From: Roseibium polysiphoniae
Lineage (GTDB): Bacteria; Pseudomonadota; Alphaproteobacteria; Rhizobiales; Stappiaceae
DNA length: 64,000 bases
Direction: 5' to 3'
NCBI RefSeq assembly: GCF_014842925.1
Contig: NZ_JACYXJ010000008.1
Span: 36,676 to 100,675 of the forward strand
Made by a program: the position numbers and the translations under genes. Below are positions 38,320 to 47,462 of the stretch, piece by piece (positions within the stretch are counted from its first letter, which is position 1; each line of letters starts with the position of its first letter). The notes under the pieces were generated by a model. That model was not told the DNA's origin and made no database searches. It worked only from the letters and a program-made list of their open reading frames with translations.

Positions 38320-39162
38320 TTACTGCGTGGTCTGTTGAGCCGCAGTCGTTGCCTGCATCAAATCAGGCCGGTTGGCGGACATCCACGTGTCGGTCATGGA
38401 GCTTGCCAGACGGCGTACAGGTTCGCTTGCATGGGCAAAATACTGCTCGTGGAGATCGCTAATCCAGGCGACCGCTGGTTCGCTATCTGCCTGAATGCGT
38501 GCAACGCTCATCCACATTAGCCCGCGCGCCTTGCGACTGTCGGACTGCCCCATTGTATAGAGCGTCTCTCCAAGGCGGGCCTGCGCGCCAATATGGCCCT
38601 TGATCGCCGCAAGGTTAAACCAGCGCACGGCCAGCCGGTTGCTGCTGGATTGGTAGATGCGGCCCAATTCGTACTGGGCGTCCGGATCACCGAAATAGGA
38701 GGCTGCGTGGGTGAAGATCTGTTTGGCGCGCGTCACATTGCGTGGAACGCCCTCGGTGATGCCGTTCAGATAGTAACTTCCCAGAGCCACGAAAGCACTG
38801 GCCACAAAAGGAGCATCGGGCGCGTCCGGGCGATCATCGCCATGCTCCCGCACAACCTGGCTGTAGTACTGGAAGGCCTTCATGTCGTCTTCCTGCACAC
38901 CGTCGCCGGTCGCATACATCTTGCCGAGCTTCCACGCTGCCATCGGCTGACCGTTTTCGGCCGCGTATTGCAGGGAGCTCAAGGCACCAGTCTTGTCACC
39001 AGAATAATACTGCCGCGCACCGGTGCGCAGGGCCTCGGTCGGGCTAATGTCACTTGGGCCAATCGACTTGTTCGGCGTCGGCGTCCCGTCGAAGGCATGG
39101 GCCCCGGGAACAATTCCGACGGTCAATGCCGTCGCCAAGATAAGGTTCCGCAATGCGGACAT
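38320..39162 (-). CDS. exoR: ExoR-like Sel1-repeat periplasmic regulator
   Basis: A 280-residue exported protein: signal peptide LRNLILATALTVGIVPGAHA, then ALRTGARQYYSGDKTGALSS, several Sel1/TPR-type repeats (AAWKLGKMYATGDGVQEDDM, AQYELGRIYQSS, AQARLGETLYTMGQ). The order and the phrase GDGVQEDDMKAFQYYSQVVRE closely follow Sinorhizobium ExoR. ExoR there binds and inhibits the sensor ExoS, controlling the ExoS-ChvI switch for exopolysaccharide versus motility. The start is taken at the ATG giving the signal peptide. Neighbouring xthA and parE fit an ExoR locus. No exoS or chvI lies in the window. Confidence 0.82.
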   Translation of the reverse strand: MSALRNLILATALTVGIVPGAHAFDGTPTPNKSIGPSDISPTEALRTGARQYYSGDKTGALSSLQYAAENGQPMAAWKLGKMYATGDGVQEDDMKAFQYYSQVVREHGDDRPDAPDAPFVASAFVALGSYYLNGITEGVPRNVTRAKQIFTHAASYFGDPDAQYELGRIYQSSSNRLAVRWFNLAAIKGHIGAQARLGETLYTMGQSDSRKARGLMWMSVARIQADSEPAVAWISDLHEQYFAHASEPVRRLASSMTDTWMSANRPDLMQATTAAQQTTQ

Positions 39163-39881
39163 GATCAAAAACTCTTTCAGCCTGTTTGTTTCCCTCGCCA
39201 GCCGAGAGAAACAGTAAGAGCTCTTTTCGGCCAGAGTGCGGCCCTTCCGGTCAGGATTGTGGCAAGAGCTAGGATTCATCCTGTCCATGCGGCTTGTCGA
39301 AAACCCTGACTGAATGGATCCGAAACGCAATTCCTGCTCCTGACGCTGCATCCTATCGGTCTTGCCGCCCCCATTTGGGCGCGGAACCGGACACGAGGTC
39401 CATGCCTTGACCGACGTCGATCGAAATGAAGGTGAAACATGGCCGAACCACGGCAGCAATCCCAAGAAGCCGCAACAGGTGCGACTCTGGTTTCGACTGT
39501 TGCCGGAAGGACACAAATCAGCCGAACAAGGCGATCAACGCAGCGCATGACATCAAAGCCAGCGCACAAAATAAATCGAGCTGAGACCGAATTTGAGATT
39601 GCCTGGACCGTGACATGTGACTTTTCCCCATCGCCGCCGCCGACCTTCGGCCGACGTCTTTTCCCTATTCTTGATCCAATCACAAACCGGTTGACATTCC
39701 CTTGCCACAATCGATGCAGCTTTAGCGAAGCTGTTAAAAACGGGGGCTTTTGGGGGGAACGCTTTGCTGTTCCGGCTTTGTCCTGAGACAATCAGGTTTG
39801 ATTCGGCTATAGAGCCCGTCGAACCATTGAGATCAGCCCTCACCCTCAGGCTTTTCGGCAACACCAAGTGGACCAGTCAGC
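39163..39881. other. intergenic region between exoR and parE
   Basis: This 719-base gap holds the divergent promoters of exoR and parE. Short frames on both strands (up to about 115 codons) overlap one another and lack family features or good ribosome binding sites. I see no RNA gene or clear operator, so ChvI-type or other regulatory sites remain possible but unsupported. Confidence 0.5.
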
Positions 39882-41954
39882 ATGAGCGCAAAAAACGATC
39901 TGTTTGCAGGCAACGCAGCCGCGAAGTCCGTAGAAGATGCGCCTGACGCCACACCTGCTGCAGCGCCAAGCAAACAACCACCGCGCCCCGCTCCGGTTGC
40001 TGTCGCGCCCGTAAGCCAGGAAGATGGCGCCTATTCTGCCGCCGACATTGAGGTTCTTGAGGGGCTTGAGCCTGTTCGCCGCCGTCCCGGCATGTATATC
40101 GGTGGCACCGACGAAAAGGCCCTCCACCACCTCTTTGCCGAAGTCATCGATAACTCGATGGATGAGGCCGTGGCTGGACACGCGACCTGGATTGACGTCT
40201 CGCTTGGTGCCGACGGCTACCTGACTGTGACCGACAACGGACGCGGTATTCCTGTCGATCCACATCCGAAGTTCAAGGACAAATCTGCGCTTGAAGTCAT
40301 CATGACGACGCTTCACGCCGGCGGAAAGTTCGACAGCAAGGTCTATGAGACCTCCGGCGGGTTGCACGGTGTCGGCGTTTCCGTGGTCAATGCGCTCTCC
40401 GAAGATCTGGTTGTCGAAGTCGCGCGCTCGCGCAAGCTTTATCGTCAGACCTTCCAGCGTGGCCATCCGCAAGGAGGACTTGAGCTGGTCGGAGACACAC
40501 AGAACCGGCGGGGGACGCAGGTTCGTTTCAAGCCGGATCACCAGATTTTCGGCAAAGGCGCGAAGTTCAAGCCCGGACGCCTGCTGACGATGGCGCGCTC
40601 CAAGGCCTATCTCTTCGGCGGCGTCGAGATCCGCTGGCATTGCGATCCGGAACTCATCGGCGAAAAGGACACGACACCGGCTGAAGCGGTCTTTCATTTC
40701 CCTGGAGGTCTGCGCGACTTCCTGGCCGAGCGGCTTGAAAAAGAGCGGCGGGTGGTCGACGACATCTTCGCCGGGCGCACGGCCAAGACCGGTAGCCACG
40801 GAGCCGTTGAATGGGCAGTCACATGGTTCGCCGGGGACGGGTTCATCAATTCCTACTGTAACACGGTCCCGACCCCCGAGGGCGGCACCCATGAAGCCGG
40901 CCTGCGCTACGCATTGCTGCGCGGCCTGAAAGCCTATGGTGAGCTGACCAACAACAAGAAGGCGTCCCTGATTACCGGTGACGACGTTCTGACGTCGGCC
41001 GGTGGCATGCTGTCCGTGTTCATTCGCGAACCCGAGTTCGTCGGCCAGACCAAGGACAAGCTTGCGACCAATGAAGCGACCCGGATCGCGGAAACCGCGG
41101 TCCGGGATGCCTTCGACCATTGGCTGACCGCTTCGCCCAATCAGGCCAACAAGCTTCTTGAATGGGTCATTGACCGTGCAGAAGAGCGGCTACGGCGTCG
41201 GCAGGAAAAGGATGTTGCCCGCAAGACAGCGGTGCGCAAGCTTCGCCTTCCCGGCAAACTGGCCGATTGTTCCGCCAATCAGTCTGACGGGACAGAGCTG
41301 TTCATTGTCGAGGGTGATTCCGCTGGCGGCTCGGCCAAACAGGCGAGAAACCGGAAGAACCAGGCTGTTCTGCCTTTGCGCGGAAAGATCCTCAACGTAG
41401 CCAATGCCGGCCGTGACAAACTTGTCGCCAATCAGCAATTGGCGGACCTCACACAGGCGCTCGGCTGCGGATCAGGGTCGCAGTACAGGGATGCGGATCT
41501 GCGCTACGAGAAGGTCGTGATCATGACCGATGCGGACGTCGACGGCGCCCATATTGCCTCCCTGCTGATCACATTCTTCTATCGTGAAATGCCCAGTCTC
41601 ATTCACAACGGGCATCTCTTCCTGGCTGTTCCGCCGCTTTACCGCCTCAGCCAAGGTGGCAAGACGCTCTACGCCCGAGATGACGCCCACAAGGACGAAC
41701 TCTTGAGCACTGTCTTCAAGGGCAAATCGAAGGTGGAAATCGGACGCTTCAAAGGTCTTGGCGAGATGCTTCCGGCCCAGCTCAAGGAAACCACCATGGA
41801 CCCGGCGAAGAGAACCATGCTCAAGGTGGCCGTCACGGGCGACACGGAAACCTTGACGAATGATACGGTTGAACAGCTGATGGGCAACAAGCCCGAGGCA
41901 CGCTTCCGCTTCATTCAGGAAAACGCGGAGTTCGCTCAAGATCTCGACATCTAA
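39882..41954 (+). CDS. parE: DNA topoisomerase IV subunit B
   Basis: ParE is the ATPase subunit of topoisomerase IV, which separates linked daughter chromosomes. The 690-residue protein has a GHKL ATPase (FAEVIDNSMDEAVAG, TVTDNGRGIPVDPHPKFKDK, TSGGLHGVGVSVVNALSE), a transducer domain and a TOPRIM domain (ELFIVEGDSAGGSAKQARNR, IMTDADVDGAHIASLL). An N-terminal Ala/Pro-rich extension of about 50 residues is lineage-specific. Absence of the long GyrB insertion and the overall length distinguish it from GyrB. Confidence 0.94.
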   Translation: MSAKNDLFAGNAAAKSVEDAPDATPAAAPSKQPPRPAPVAVAPVSQEDGAYSAADIEVLEGLEPVRRRPGMYIGGTDEKALHHLFAEVIDNSMDEAVAGHATWIDVSLGADGYLTVTDNGRGIPVDPHPKFKDKSALEVIMTTLHAGGKFDSKVYETSGGLHGVGVSVVNALSEDLVVEVARSRKLYRQTFQRGHPQGGLELVGDTQNRRGTQVRFKPDHQIFGKGAKFKPGRLLTMARSKAYLFGGVEIRWHCDPELIGEKDTTPAEAVFHFPGGLRDFLAERLEKERRVVDDIFAGRTAKTGSHGAVEWAVTWFAGDGFINSYCNTVPTPEGGTHEAGLRYALLRGLKAYGELTNNKKASLITGDDVLTSAGGMLSVFIREPEFVGQTKDKLATNEATRIAETAVRDAFDHWLTASPNQANKLLEWVIDRAEERLRRRQEKDVARKTAVRKLRLPGKLADCSANQSDGTELFIVEGDSAGGSAKQARNRKNQAVLPLRGKILNVANAGRDKLVANQQLADLTQALGCGSGSQYRDADLRYEKVVIMTDADVDGAHIASLLITFFYREMPSLIHNGHLFLAVPPLYRLSQGGKTLYARDDAHKDELLSTVFKGKSKVEIGRFKGLGEMLPAQLKETTMDPAKRTMLKVAVTGDTETLTNDTVEQLMGNKPEARFRFIQENAEFAQDLDI

Positions 41955-42089
41955 GTCGTGTGAGATGGCATTTCCCGGATCGAAGACATGCTGAAACAAT
42001 GTGTGAGCCGGTCTGAAGGTGACGTGGCTGTTTTGACGTTGTAAGGTCTGCTGGTTGCTCACTTAAGAATTGTCGTTTAGGTCGTTCAA

Positions 42090-42857
42090 ATGTTGAACAC
42101 TTTGTATTCCGTATATGATCGGCAACGGCGTCCGCTTCGCGATCATCATTTCATGGTTTTCCCGGACGTCGGACTTGCTTATGCGCGAATCCCTGGCGAC
42201 CCTTATCGTGCTGTGACCGGGATCCTTAACCGCCTGGTCGCAGGATCGACGCCTGAGGGAACGAGTGACGACAGTGCACAAGGCATCGACAGCTGGGTGG
42301 GCGATATCGAAATTGTCACTGCGCGGCAACTGAAACGGCGCTTTCCTGACTTCTGCACGTTTGCGGTGGTTCAATCGCCGGCTGAGCGGATACTCTCGGC
42401 CTATCAGTGTCTCATTGAAGGCGACACGAGCCTGCCGACCTATTTTGACCTGAACCGGTTCGACAAGTCCATGAGCCTTTTGGATTTCGTCTCGCATGTT
42501 GCCGCGATCGGCGATATGGGCACCGATAACTTGCTGCGCAGTCAGTCTGCGATCCTCAGCCACCGGTCCAAGCTTGTACCCGATATTGTGGTTGATCTCG
42601 CGTCCCTCGCGCACACGCCTGGTGCCTTGCTCGACCAGCTCTCGGACCGGGCAACATCGCCAATCGATCTGACCAACGTGGAAATTGACGTGCCGGATCA
42701 TGATCCCGAGAACTGGGAGATCATGCAGGGCCTGGCCGTTCGCGCAGCACTGAAGCAGCGCTACAAAAAAGACTACCGCATGTTCTTTGAAGAGCAGACC
42801 GAGATTTCCAGATCTCTCGCATCAAAAACGCGCGGCGCTGGTCTGGCCTTCCAATAG
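42090..42857 (+). CDS. putative sulfotransferase (family 2-like)
   Basis: A 255-residue protein with the segment CTFAVVQSPAERILSAYQCL, close to the 3'-phosphate-binding RDPxERxxSAY motif of Golgi-type sulfotransferases that use PAPS, and a final LKQRYKKDYRMFFE like the DxxLY/F end of that group. The N-terminal 5'-phosphosulfate loop is not typical (YARIPGDPYRAV). A role in sulfating a surface glycan or lipid is possible, but PAPS binding is uncertain. It stands alone after parE. Confidence 0.55.
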   Translation: MLNTLYSVYDRQRRPLRDHHFMVFPDVGLAYARIPGDPYRAVTGILNRLVAGSTPEGTSDDSAQGIDSWVGDIEIVTARQLKRRFPDFCTFAVVQSPAERILSAYQCLIEGDTSLPTYFDLNRFDKSMSLLDFVSHVAAIGDMGTDNLLRSQSAILSHRSKLVPDIVVDLASLAHTPGALLDQLSDRATSPIDLTNVEIDVPDHDPENWEIMQGLAVRAALKQRYKKDYRMFFEEQTEISRSLASKTRGAGLAFQ

Positions 42858-43199
42858 CGGCCGCGTTTATGCTGCTCTCCCCCCTACAAGGCCACCTGAA
42901 GCCTTCCGCGTTGAACGGCTGTTCTATTGTTCTGCCCAAGTCGAAATAAAATAGCCCGCGGCTTTTTTTAAAATGAGTAGAGCGCGAATATTTCACCTTG
43001 TTACGGGCGCGTTCGGTGTTTTTTTGGACCGCTGTTAACTGAAATCCTTCTCTTACATGAGCCAAGCGTCTATTTATCTGCTTTTCGGCGGACAGAACGT
43101 TGACACTTGGCCCAACAAATGTAGGGTGTGCCTCGAAACGCGCCGGAATTCCGCGCAAACCGTCATCCGTGCAATAACTTACGTGGGCTCTATCGCTCT
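42858..43199. other. leader region upstream of the RhlE-type helicase
   Basis: A 342-base gap. A minor GCC/GGC hairpin followed by a T run at about 42953-42967 could end the sulfotransferase transcript weakly. The remaining roughly 200 bases may be a long 5' leader for the helicase, as often seen for cold-inducible helicase genes. No coding features found. Confidence 0.45.
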
Positions 43200-44684
43200 A
43201 TGTCATTTAATACTCTCGGCCTTAGCGAGAAGGTTCTCGCTGCAGTTGAAGCAGCTGGTTATTCTGAACCTACCGCAATCCAAGCTGGCGCCATTCCTCA
43301 AGTCCTGGAACGCAGGGACGTATTGGGCATCGCCCAAACCGGAACGGGCAAGACGGCAAGCTTCACACTGCCGATGCTCACGCTTCTGGAAAAGGGCCGC
43401 GCTCGTGCCCGTATGCCGAGAACGCTGATCCTTGAGCCGACCCGCGAACTGGCGGCACAGGTCGAAGAGAACTTCGAGAAATACGGTAAAAATCATCGAC
43501 TTAACGTCGCCCTGCTGATCGGTGGTGTCTCCTTCGGCGAGCAGGACAAGAAGATTGATCGTGGCGCGGACGTCCTCATCGCGACACCGGGCCGTCTTCT
43601 TGACCACGTCGAACGCGGCAAGCTGATGCTTCAGGGCGTCGAGATCCTCGTCATCGACGAAGCCGATCGCATGCTGGACATGGGTTTCATCCCGGACATC
43701 GAGCGCATCTGCAAGCTGATCCCGTTCACCCGTCAGACCCTTTTCTTCTCGGCTACGATGCCGCCGGAAATCCAGCGCCTGACGGAAACATTCCTTCAGA
43801 ACCCGGCACGGGTTGAAGTGGCGCGGACGTCGTCCACCTCGGACAACGTCACACAGCGCCTGAAGGCTTCCGAAAACAAAGATTTCGAGAAGCGCGCCGC
43901 GCTTCGTGAGATGCTCGAACAGGCTGAAGACCTCAAGAACGCGATTGTCTTCTGTAACCGCAAGCGTGACATCACGACCTTGTTCCGGTCGCTGGAGCGT
44001 CACGGCTACAACGTCGGCGCCCTGCATGGCGACATGGATCAGCGCACGCGGATGATGATGCTCGACAATTTCCGAAAGGGAAATGTCACTCTGCTCGTTG
44101 CCAGTGACGTTGCCGCGCGCGGCCTGGACATTCCAGACGTCAGCCACGTCTTCAACTACGATGTTCCAAACCACGCCGAAGATTACGTCCACCGGATCGG
44201 CCGGACAGGCCGGGCGGGCCGTTCTGGTGCCGCCTTCACGATCGTCACCCCCGACGATCAGAAGTACCTGTCGGCCATCGAAGGCCTGATCGAGCAAAAC
44301 ATCGAGTGGATCGGCGACGCTGTCGACTTCGAAGCTGCAGCCGCAGAGCGCAAAGCTCGCCGCCGCGGTGGCAAGAGCGCGCCCAAGACCGCCGATGCAG
44401 CGCCAATCGAACAGGACAATCAGGAAGCTCCGAAAAAAGCGCCTTCACGGCGCGGCCGCCGTCCAGCTGCTGAAGCAGCCGTTGAGCCCGTTCAAAGTGA
44501 AGAAGCGCCGGCTCCAAGGTCACGACGTCGTCCGGCAAAGTTCGAGACCAGTGATTCGGCTCCAGCCGCTGCGCCGAAGCCATCCCGCCGGGGCAAATCC
44601 GAAAAGAATGAACCGGCTTTCGGAGTTGGCGGCCACATTCCTGCATTCCTTTTGCGGGAACCCCGTCCGAAAAAAGCGTCCTAG
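43200..44684 (+). CDS. rhlE: DEAD-box RNA helicase, RhlE type
   Basis: An ATP-dependent RNA helicase of 494 residues. It starts MSFNTLGLSEKVLAAVEAAG, with Q motif YSEPTAIQ, Walker A AQTGTGKT, PTRELAAQ, DEAD in VIDEADRMLDMGF, SAT in FSATMPP, and C-terminal DVAARGLDIPDV and HRIGRTGRAG. The last 120 residues form an Arg/Lys/Ala/Pro tail (RRGGK, SRRGRRPA, RSRRRPA) that should bind RNA non-specifically. RhlE helicases act in ribosome assembly and mRNA decay. The family start MSFNTLGL decides the start codon. Confidence 0.94.
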   Translation: MSFNTLGLSEKVLAAVEAAGYSEPTAIQAGAIPQVLERRDVLGIAQTGTGKTASFTLPMLTLLEKGRARARMPRTLILEPTRELAAQVEENFEKYGKNHRLNVALLIGGVSFGEQDKKIDRGADVLIATPGRLLDHVERGKLMLQGVEILVIDEADRMLDMGFIPDIERICKLIPFTRQTLFFSATMPPEIQRLTETFLQNPARVEVARTSSTSDNVTQRLKASENKDFEKRAALREMLEQAEDLKNAIVFCNRKRDITTLFRSLERHGYNVGALHGDMDQRTRMMMLDNFRKGNVTLLVASDVAARGLDIPDVSHVFNYDVPNHAEDYVHRIGRTGRAGRSGAAFTIVTPDDQKYLSAIEGLIEQNIEWIGDAVDFEAAAAERKARRRGGKSAPKTADAAPIEQDNQEAPKKAPSRRGRRPAAEAAVEPVQSEEAPAPRSRRRPAKFETSDSAPAAAPKPSRRGKSEKNEPAFGVGGHIPAFLLREPRPKKAS

Positions 44685-44806
44685 CGTAAGTTGTTGCGGG
44701 TTACCGCCTAAGCTTAACTGGACCTTAAACCTTACTGTAGAAATTGACAGGTGTGAGCAAGTCGCCAGTTCTTGGCGGCTTTTCGGCTCTAACTGTGGGT
44801 TTTTAC

Positions 44807-45865
44807 ATGGCGGAAGAAGACGACCATAAGCGGACCATCGTATACGGTGAGTCCGCCCTTTCCTATATCAAGAGGAATACCCTTCCCGCATACCCGCGTG
44901 CGTACGAACTTTGGTACACATATTCAGCCGGTTACAACCACGGGTTAAACCGAGCTATCAACCAGGTCATCAAGACCAACGGCCGCGTCTCCACCGAGGA
45001 GATGCAATCCATATACGGCAAATTTCTTGCGCCGACCCGGCTTGGCGACCGCCTCAACGACGTGGGCTCGAAAGTTAATCAGGAAGTCGAGGGACTGGTC
45101 GATGCGCTGAAAATGAGCGCCGATGCGACCTCTGACTACGGCAGCTCGCTCGAGAAGGCAGGGACCAAACTCAAGTCCCTCAAAGACCCCGCGAAGCTGC
45201 AGCGTTTCGTCACCAACATGGTGCAGGCAACTCACAATGCGGTCGCCTCGAACAAACAGCTCGAAACGCAACTCCTCGAGTCCAAGCGCCAGATCGAGAG
45301 CCTTCAGGCCAATCTCGAAGCGATCAGATATGAATCGCTGACCGATGAGTTGACGACGCTGAACAACCGCAAGCATTTTGACAGTTCGATCGAGCGGACG
45401 GTCGCTCAGGCCAGGGACAGTTCCTCATCCTTCGCGCTGCTGCTGACCGATATCGACCACTTCAAGAAATTCAACGACACGTTCGGCCATCAGACCGGTG
45501 ACCAGGTGCTCAGACTGGTTGCCCTGGCCGTCAAGCAAAACGTCAAGAGCCACGACACCGCCTGCCGCTATGGTGGCGAGGAATTCGCGATCATCCTGCC
45601 TCAGTCCTCACTGGCCGAAGCTGCCGAGATTTCGGAAAAGATCCGGGTGGCAGTGATGTCGAAGGAACTGGTCAAGCGCTCCACCGGCGAAAATCTCGGA
45701 CGGATCACCATTTCCATCGGGATTTCAACGTTCAAGCCCGGAGACACCGCGCACAGTCTCATTGCACGTGCCGATGAGTCGCTCTACGCGGCAAAGCGCG
45801 GCGGACGCAACATGGTGAAGAGCGAAGAGGATCTGCCGAAAGAAGGCGGCTCAGAGGTCGCCTGA
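44807..45865 (+). CDS. diguanylate cyclase (GGDEF protein), soluble
   Basis: A 352-residue cytosolic protein. The N-terminal 190 residues are helical, starting MAEEDDHKRTIVYGESALSY and LPAYPRAYELWYTYSAGYN, and end in a coiled coil (SNKQLETQLLESKRQIESLQ). The C-terminal GGDEF domain has LTDELTTLNNRKHFD, LLTDIDHFKKFNDTFGHQTG and the active-site CRYGGEEFAIILP, so it should make c-di-GMP. The inhibitory I-site RxxD five residues before GGEEF reads KSHD, so product inhibition may be weak. The ATG at 44807 is chosen from the conserved MAEEDD-type start; an earlier GTG/ATG frame start is possible. Confidence 0.9.
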   Translation: MAEEDDHKRTIVYGESALSYIKRNTLPAYPRAYELWYTYSAGYNHGLNRAINQVIKTNGRVSTEEMQSIYGKFLAPTRLGDRLNDVGSKVNQEVEGLVDALKMSADATSDYGSSLEKAGTKLKSLKDPAKLQRFVTNMVQATHNAVASNKQLETQLLESKRQIESLQANLEAIRYESLTDELTTLNNRKHFDSSIERTVAQARDSSSSFALLLTDIDHFKKFNDTFGHQTGDQVLRLVALAVKQNVKSHDTACRYGGEEFAIILPQSSLAEAAEISEKIRVAVMSKELVKRSTGENLGRITISIGISTFKPGDTAHSLIARADESLYAAKRGGRNMVKSEEDLPKEGGSEVA

Positions 45866-45917
45866 CTGTCGCCTGCATGCTGTCCAGCAAGCTGTCGGAG
45901 CCGAAAGGCTCCAGACT

Positions 45918-46577
45918 TCAAGCCTTCAGTCCCATTTGCCAAAAATCAGCTTCAAGTCTGCTTGCCTGATTGAAGATCTCTGACAGTGCGGCGAAACGAG
46001 CCTCTGTCATGTAGATTTCTGCCGTTTGATCGGTCCAGCTCGAGAAATCCTGAGCAACCGACTGATAGTCGTTGCCACCGTACTCATCAAGCCAGCGACG
46101 ATAGGCATCTGCAGCGGGGCCTGCCGGCTTTGCAAGGGCGTTTTCCCGAGCAATCTCACCATAGCCCAGAATACAAGGCGCTAATGCCACCTGAAGGTCG
46201 AGAAGGTCGCCACGTAATCCGGTTTCCAGAACGAACCGCGTATAGGCCATTGTCTCACTCGCTTCGGGCAAGGTCTCCAGCTCGTCGCGCGAGATGCCCC
46301 AGCCGGCGCACAGCTCAACGTGAAGATCCATCTCCACATCCATGATCGCCTTCAGCCCTTCCAGCGCATTGCGCATGTCGGACAGTCGCGGCGACTTGTA
46401 GACTGCCAGCGCATAGGCGCGCGAGAAGTGGATCAGAAAGAGATAGTCCTGCTGCAGGTAAGTGCGGAAGGCATGCTCGGGCAACTCACCCGTCGCCAGC
46501 TGCTTCACGAAACTGTGGCGCGTGTAGGCTTGCCAATCGTCAAGATTGTCGGCCTTCAGCCGCTCAAACAAGGACAC
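45918..46577 (-). CDS. tenA: TenA-family thiaminase II / aminopyrimidine aminohydrolase
   Basis: TenA salvages thiamin breakdown products by hydrolysing the aminopyrimidine. The 219-residue helical protein has HSFVKQLATGELPEHAFRTY, YLFLIHFSRAYALA, the catalytic cysteine in ALAPCILGYGEIA and a terminal Glu in RLEADFWQM. These match TenA positions. It is the last gene of the suf cluster, 3 bases after sufA, so it is likely co-expressed; the functional link to Fe-S assembly (ThiC and other thiamin enzymes use Fe-S clusters) is an inference. Confidence 0.88.
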   Translation of the reverse strand: MSLFERLKADNLDDWQAYTRHSFVKQLATGELPEHAFRTYLQQDYLFLIHFSRAYALAVYKSPRLSDMRNALEGLKAIMDVEMDLHVELCAGWGISRDELETLPEASETMAYTRFVLETGLRGDLLDLQVALAPCILGYGEIARENALAKPAGPAADAYRRWLDEYGGNDYQSVAQDFSSWTDQTAEIYMTEARFAALSEIFNQASRLEADFWQMGLKA

Positions 46578-46580
46578 TGA

Positions 46581-46964
46581 TTAGGCCTGTGGCGCGGTGA
46601 AGTTCGGATCAGCTGCTTGGAGAGAAACAGACTCGCCGCAGCCGCATGCAGAAACTTCATTCGGGTTTTTGAAGATAAAACCGGACCGAAATTTCGTCAC
46701 TTCGAAATCCATCTCGGTCCCCAGCAGGAAAAGAACGGCAGAAGGATCGACGTAGAGCTTCACACCCTTCTCGTCGATTACATCGTCGCCGGGCTTTGCT
46801 TCCTCGACCAGATCCATCGTGTATTCCATACCGGCGCAGCCGCCGGTCTTGATGCCGACCCTGAGGCCAAGCACATCTCGATCTGCGTTCTCGACGAGTT
46901 CCCGAACGCGATCCGCAGCTGCGTCGGTCAGGCTCATCACCTGAAATTTGCTACGTACGGTCAT
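46581..46964 (-). CDS. sufA: A-type Fe-S assembly protein SufA
   Basis: A 127-residue HesB/IscA-like carrier with cysteines in IKTGGCAGMEYTMDL and SACGCGESVSL, and the ADRVRELVENADRDVLGLRV start. It receives clusters from SufBCD and passes them on. The start MTVRSKF follows AGAGGAAG, so it is preferred over an upstream frame start. It lies 87 bases after sufT and 3 before tenA. Confidence 0.93.
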   Translation of the reverse strand: MTVRSKFQVMSLTDAAADRVRELVENADRDVLGLRVGIKTGGCAGMEYTMDLVEEAKPGDDVIDEKGVKLYVDPSAVLFLLGTEMDFEVTKFRSGFIFKNPNEVSACGCGESVSLQAADPNFTAPQA

Positions 46965-47051
46965 GACTTCCTCTTTCGCGCGTCCAAGTGGCTTGTCTCC
47001 CATATAGGATCAGGGAGACCAGTTAAAAAGACTACAGCATAAAGCTGCGTC

Positions 47052-47453
47052 TCAATACCAGTTGAGCGCGACCTTGGCTTCGTCCGACATGCGTTCTGGC
47101 GTCCAGGGCGGATCGAACACCATGTCGACATTGACCTGACCAATGCCGGGAACAGATTCCACTGCGTTTTGAACCCAGCCCGGCATTTCGCCTGCAACCG
47201 GACAACCAGGCGCGGTCAGTGTCATGTCGATATTGATGGACCGGTCGTCTTCAATGTCGACCTTGTAGATCAGCCCAAGCTCATAGATGTCACAGGGGAT
47301 TTCCGGATCATAGACGGTCTTGAGAGCGCCAACGATATCCGTGGTCAGCCGGTCCAGCTCTTCCATGGGAATGGCTGAACCACCAGCGACGTCCGCGCGC
47401 AGCTCTTCACCAGCGGCGTTATGATCAATCGTTGTCGAGTTTTCCATGGTCAT
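47052..47453 (-). CDS. sufT: SUF-associated DUF59 protein SufT
   Basis: A 133-residue protein with the DUF59 core ALKTVYDPEIPCDIYELGLI, TLTAPGCPVAGEMPGWVQNA and VDMVFDPPWTPERMSDEAK. SufT proteins assist Fe-S cluster maturation, notably under high demand. An N-terminal extension of about 30 residues precedes the domain. It begins 9 bases after sufS. Confidence 0.93.
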   Translation of the reverse strand: MTMENSTTIDHNAAGEELRADVAGGSAIPMEELDRLTTDIVGALKTVYDPEIPCDIYELGLIYKVDIEDDRSINIDMTLTAPGCPVAGEMPGWVQNAVESVPGIGQVNVDMVFDPPWTPERMSDEAKVALNWY

Positions 47454-47462
47454 ACATAATCC

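Noticed and set aside
39439..39867. Short overlapping frames in the exoR-parE gap
   Set aside because: They overlap on both strands, lack ribosome binding sites and show no domain or signal-peptide features.
45897..45912. GGAGCC-GAAA-GGCTCC hairpin as terminator between the cyclase and tenA genes
   Set aside because: The stem is only six pairs and no T tract follows on either strand; it may be a minor mRNA end structure but support is too weak for a feature.
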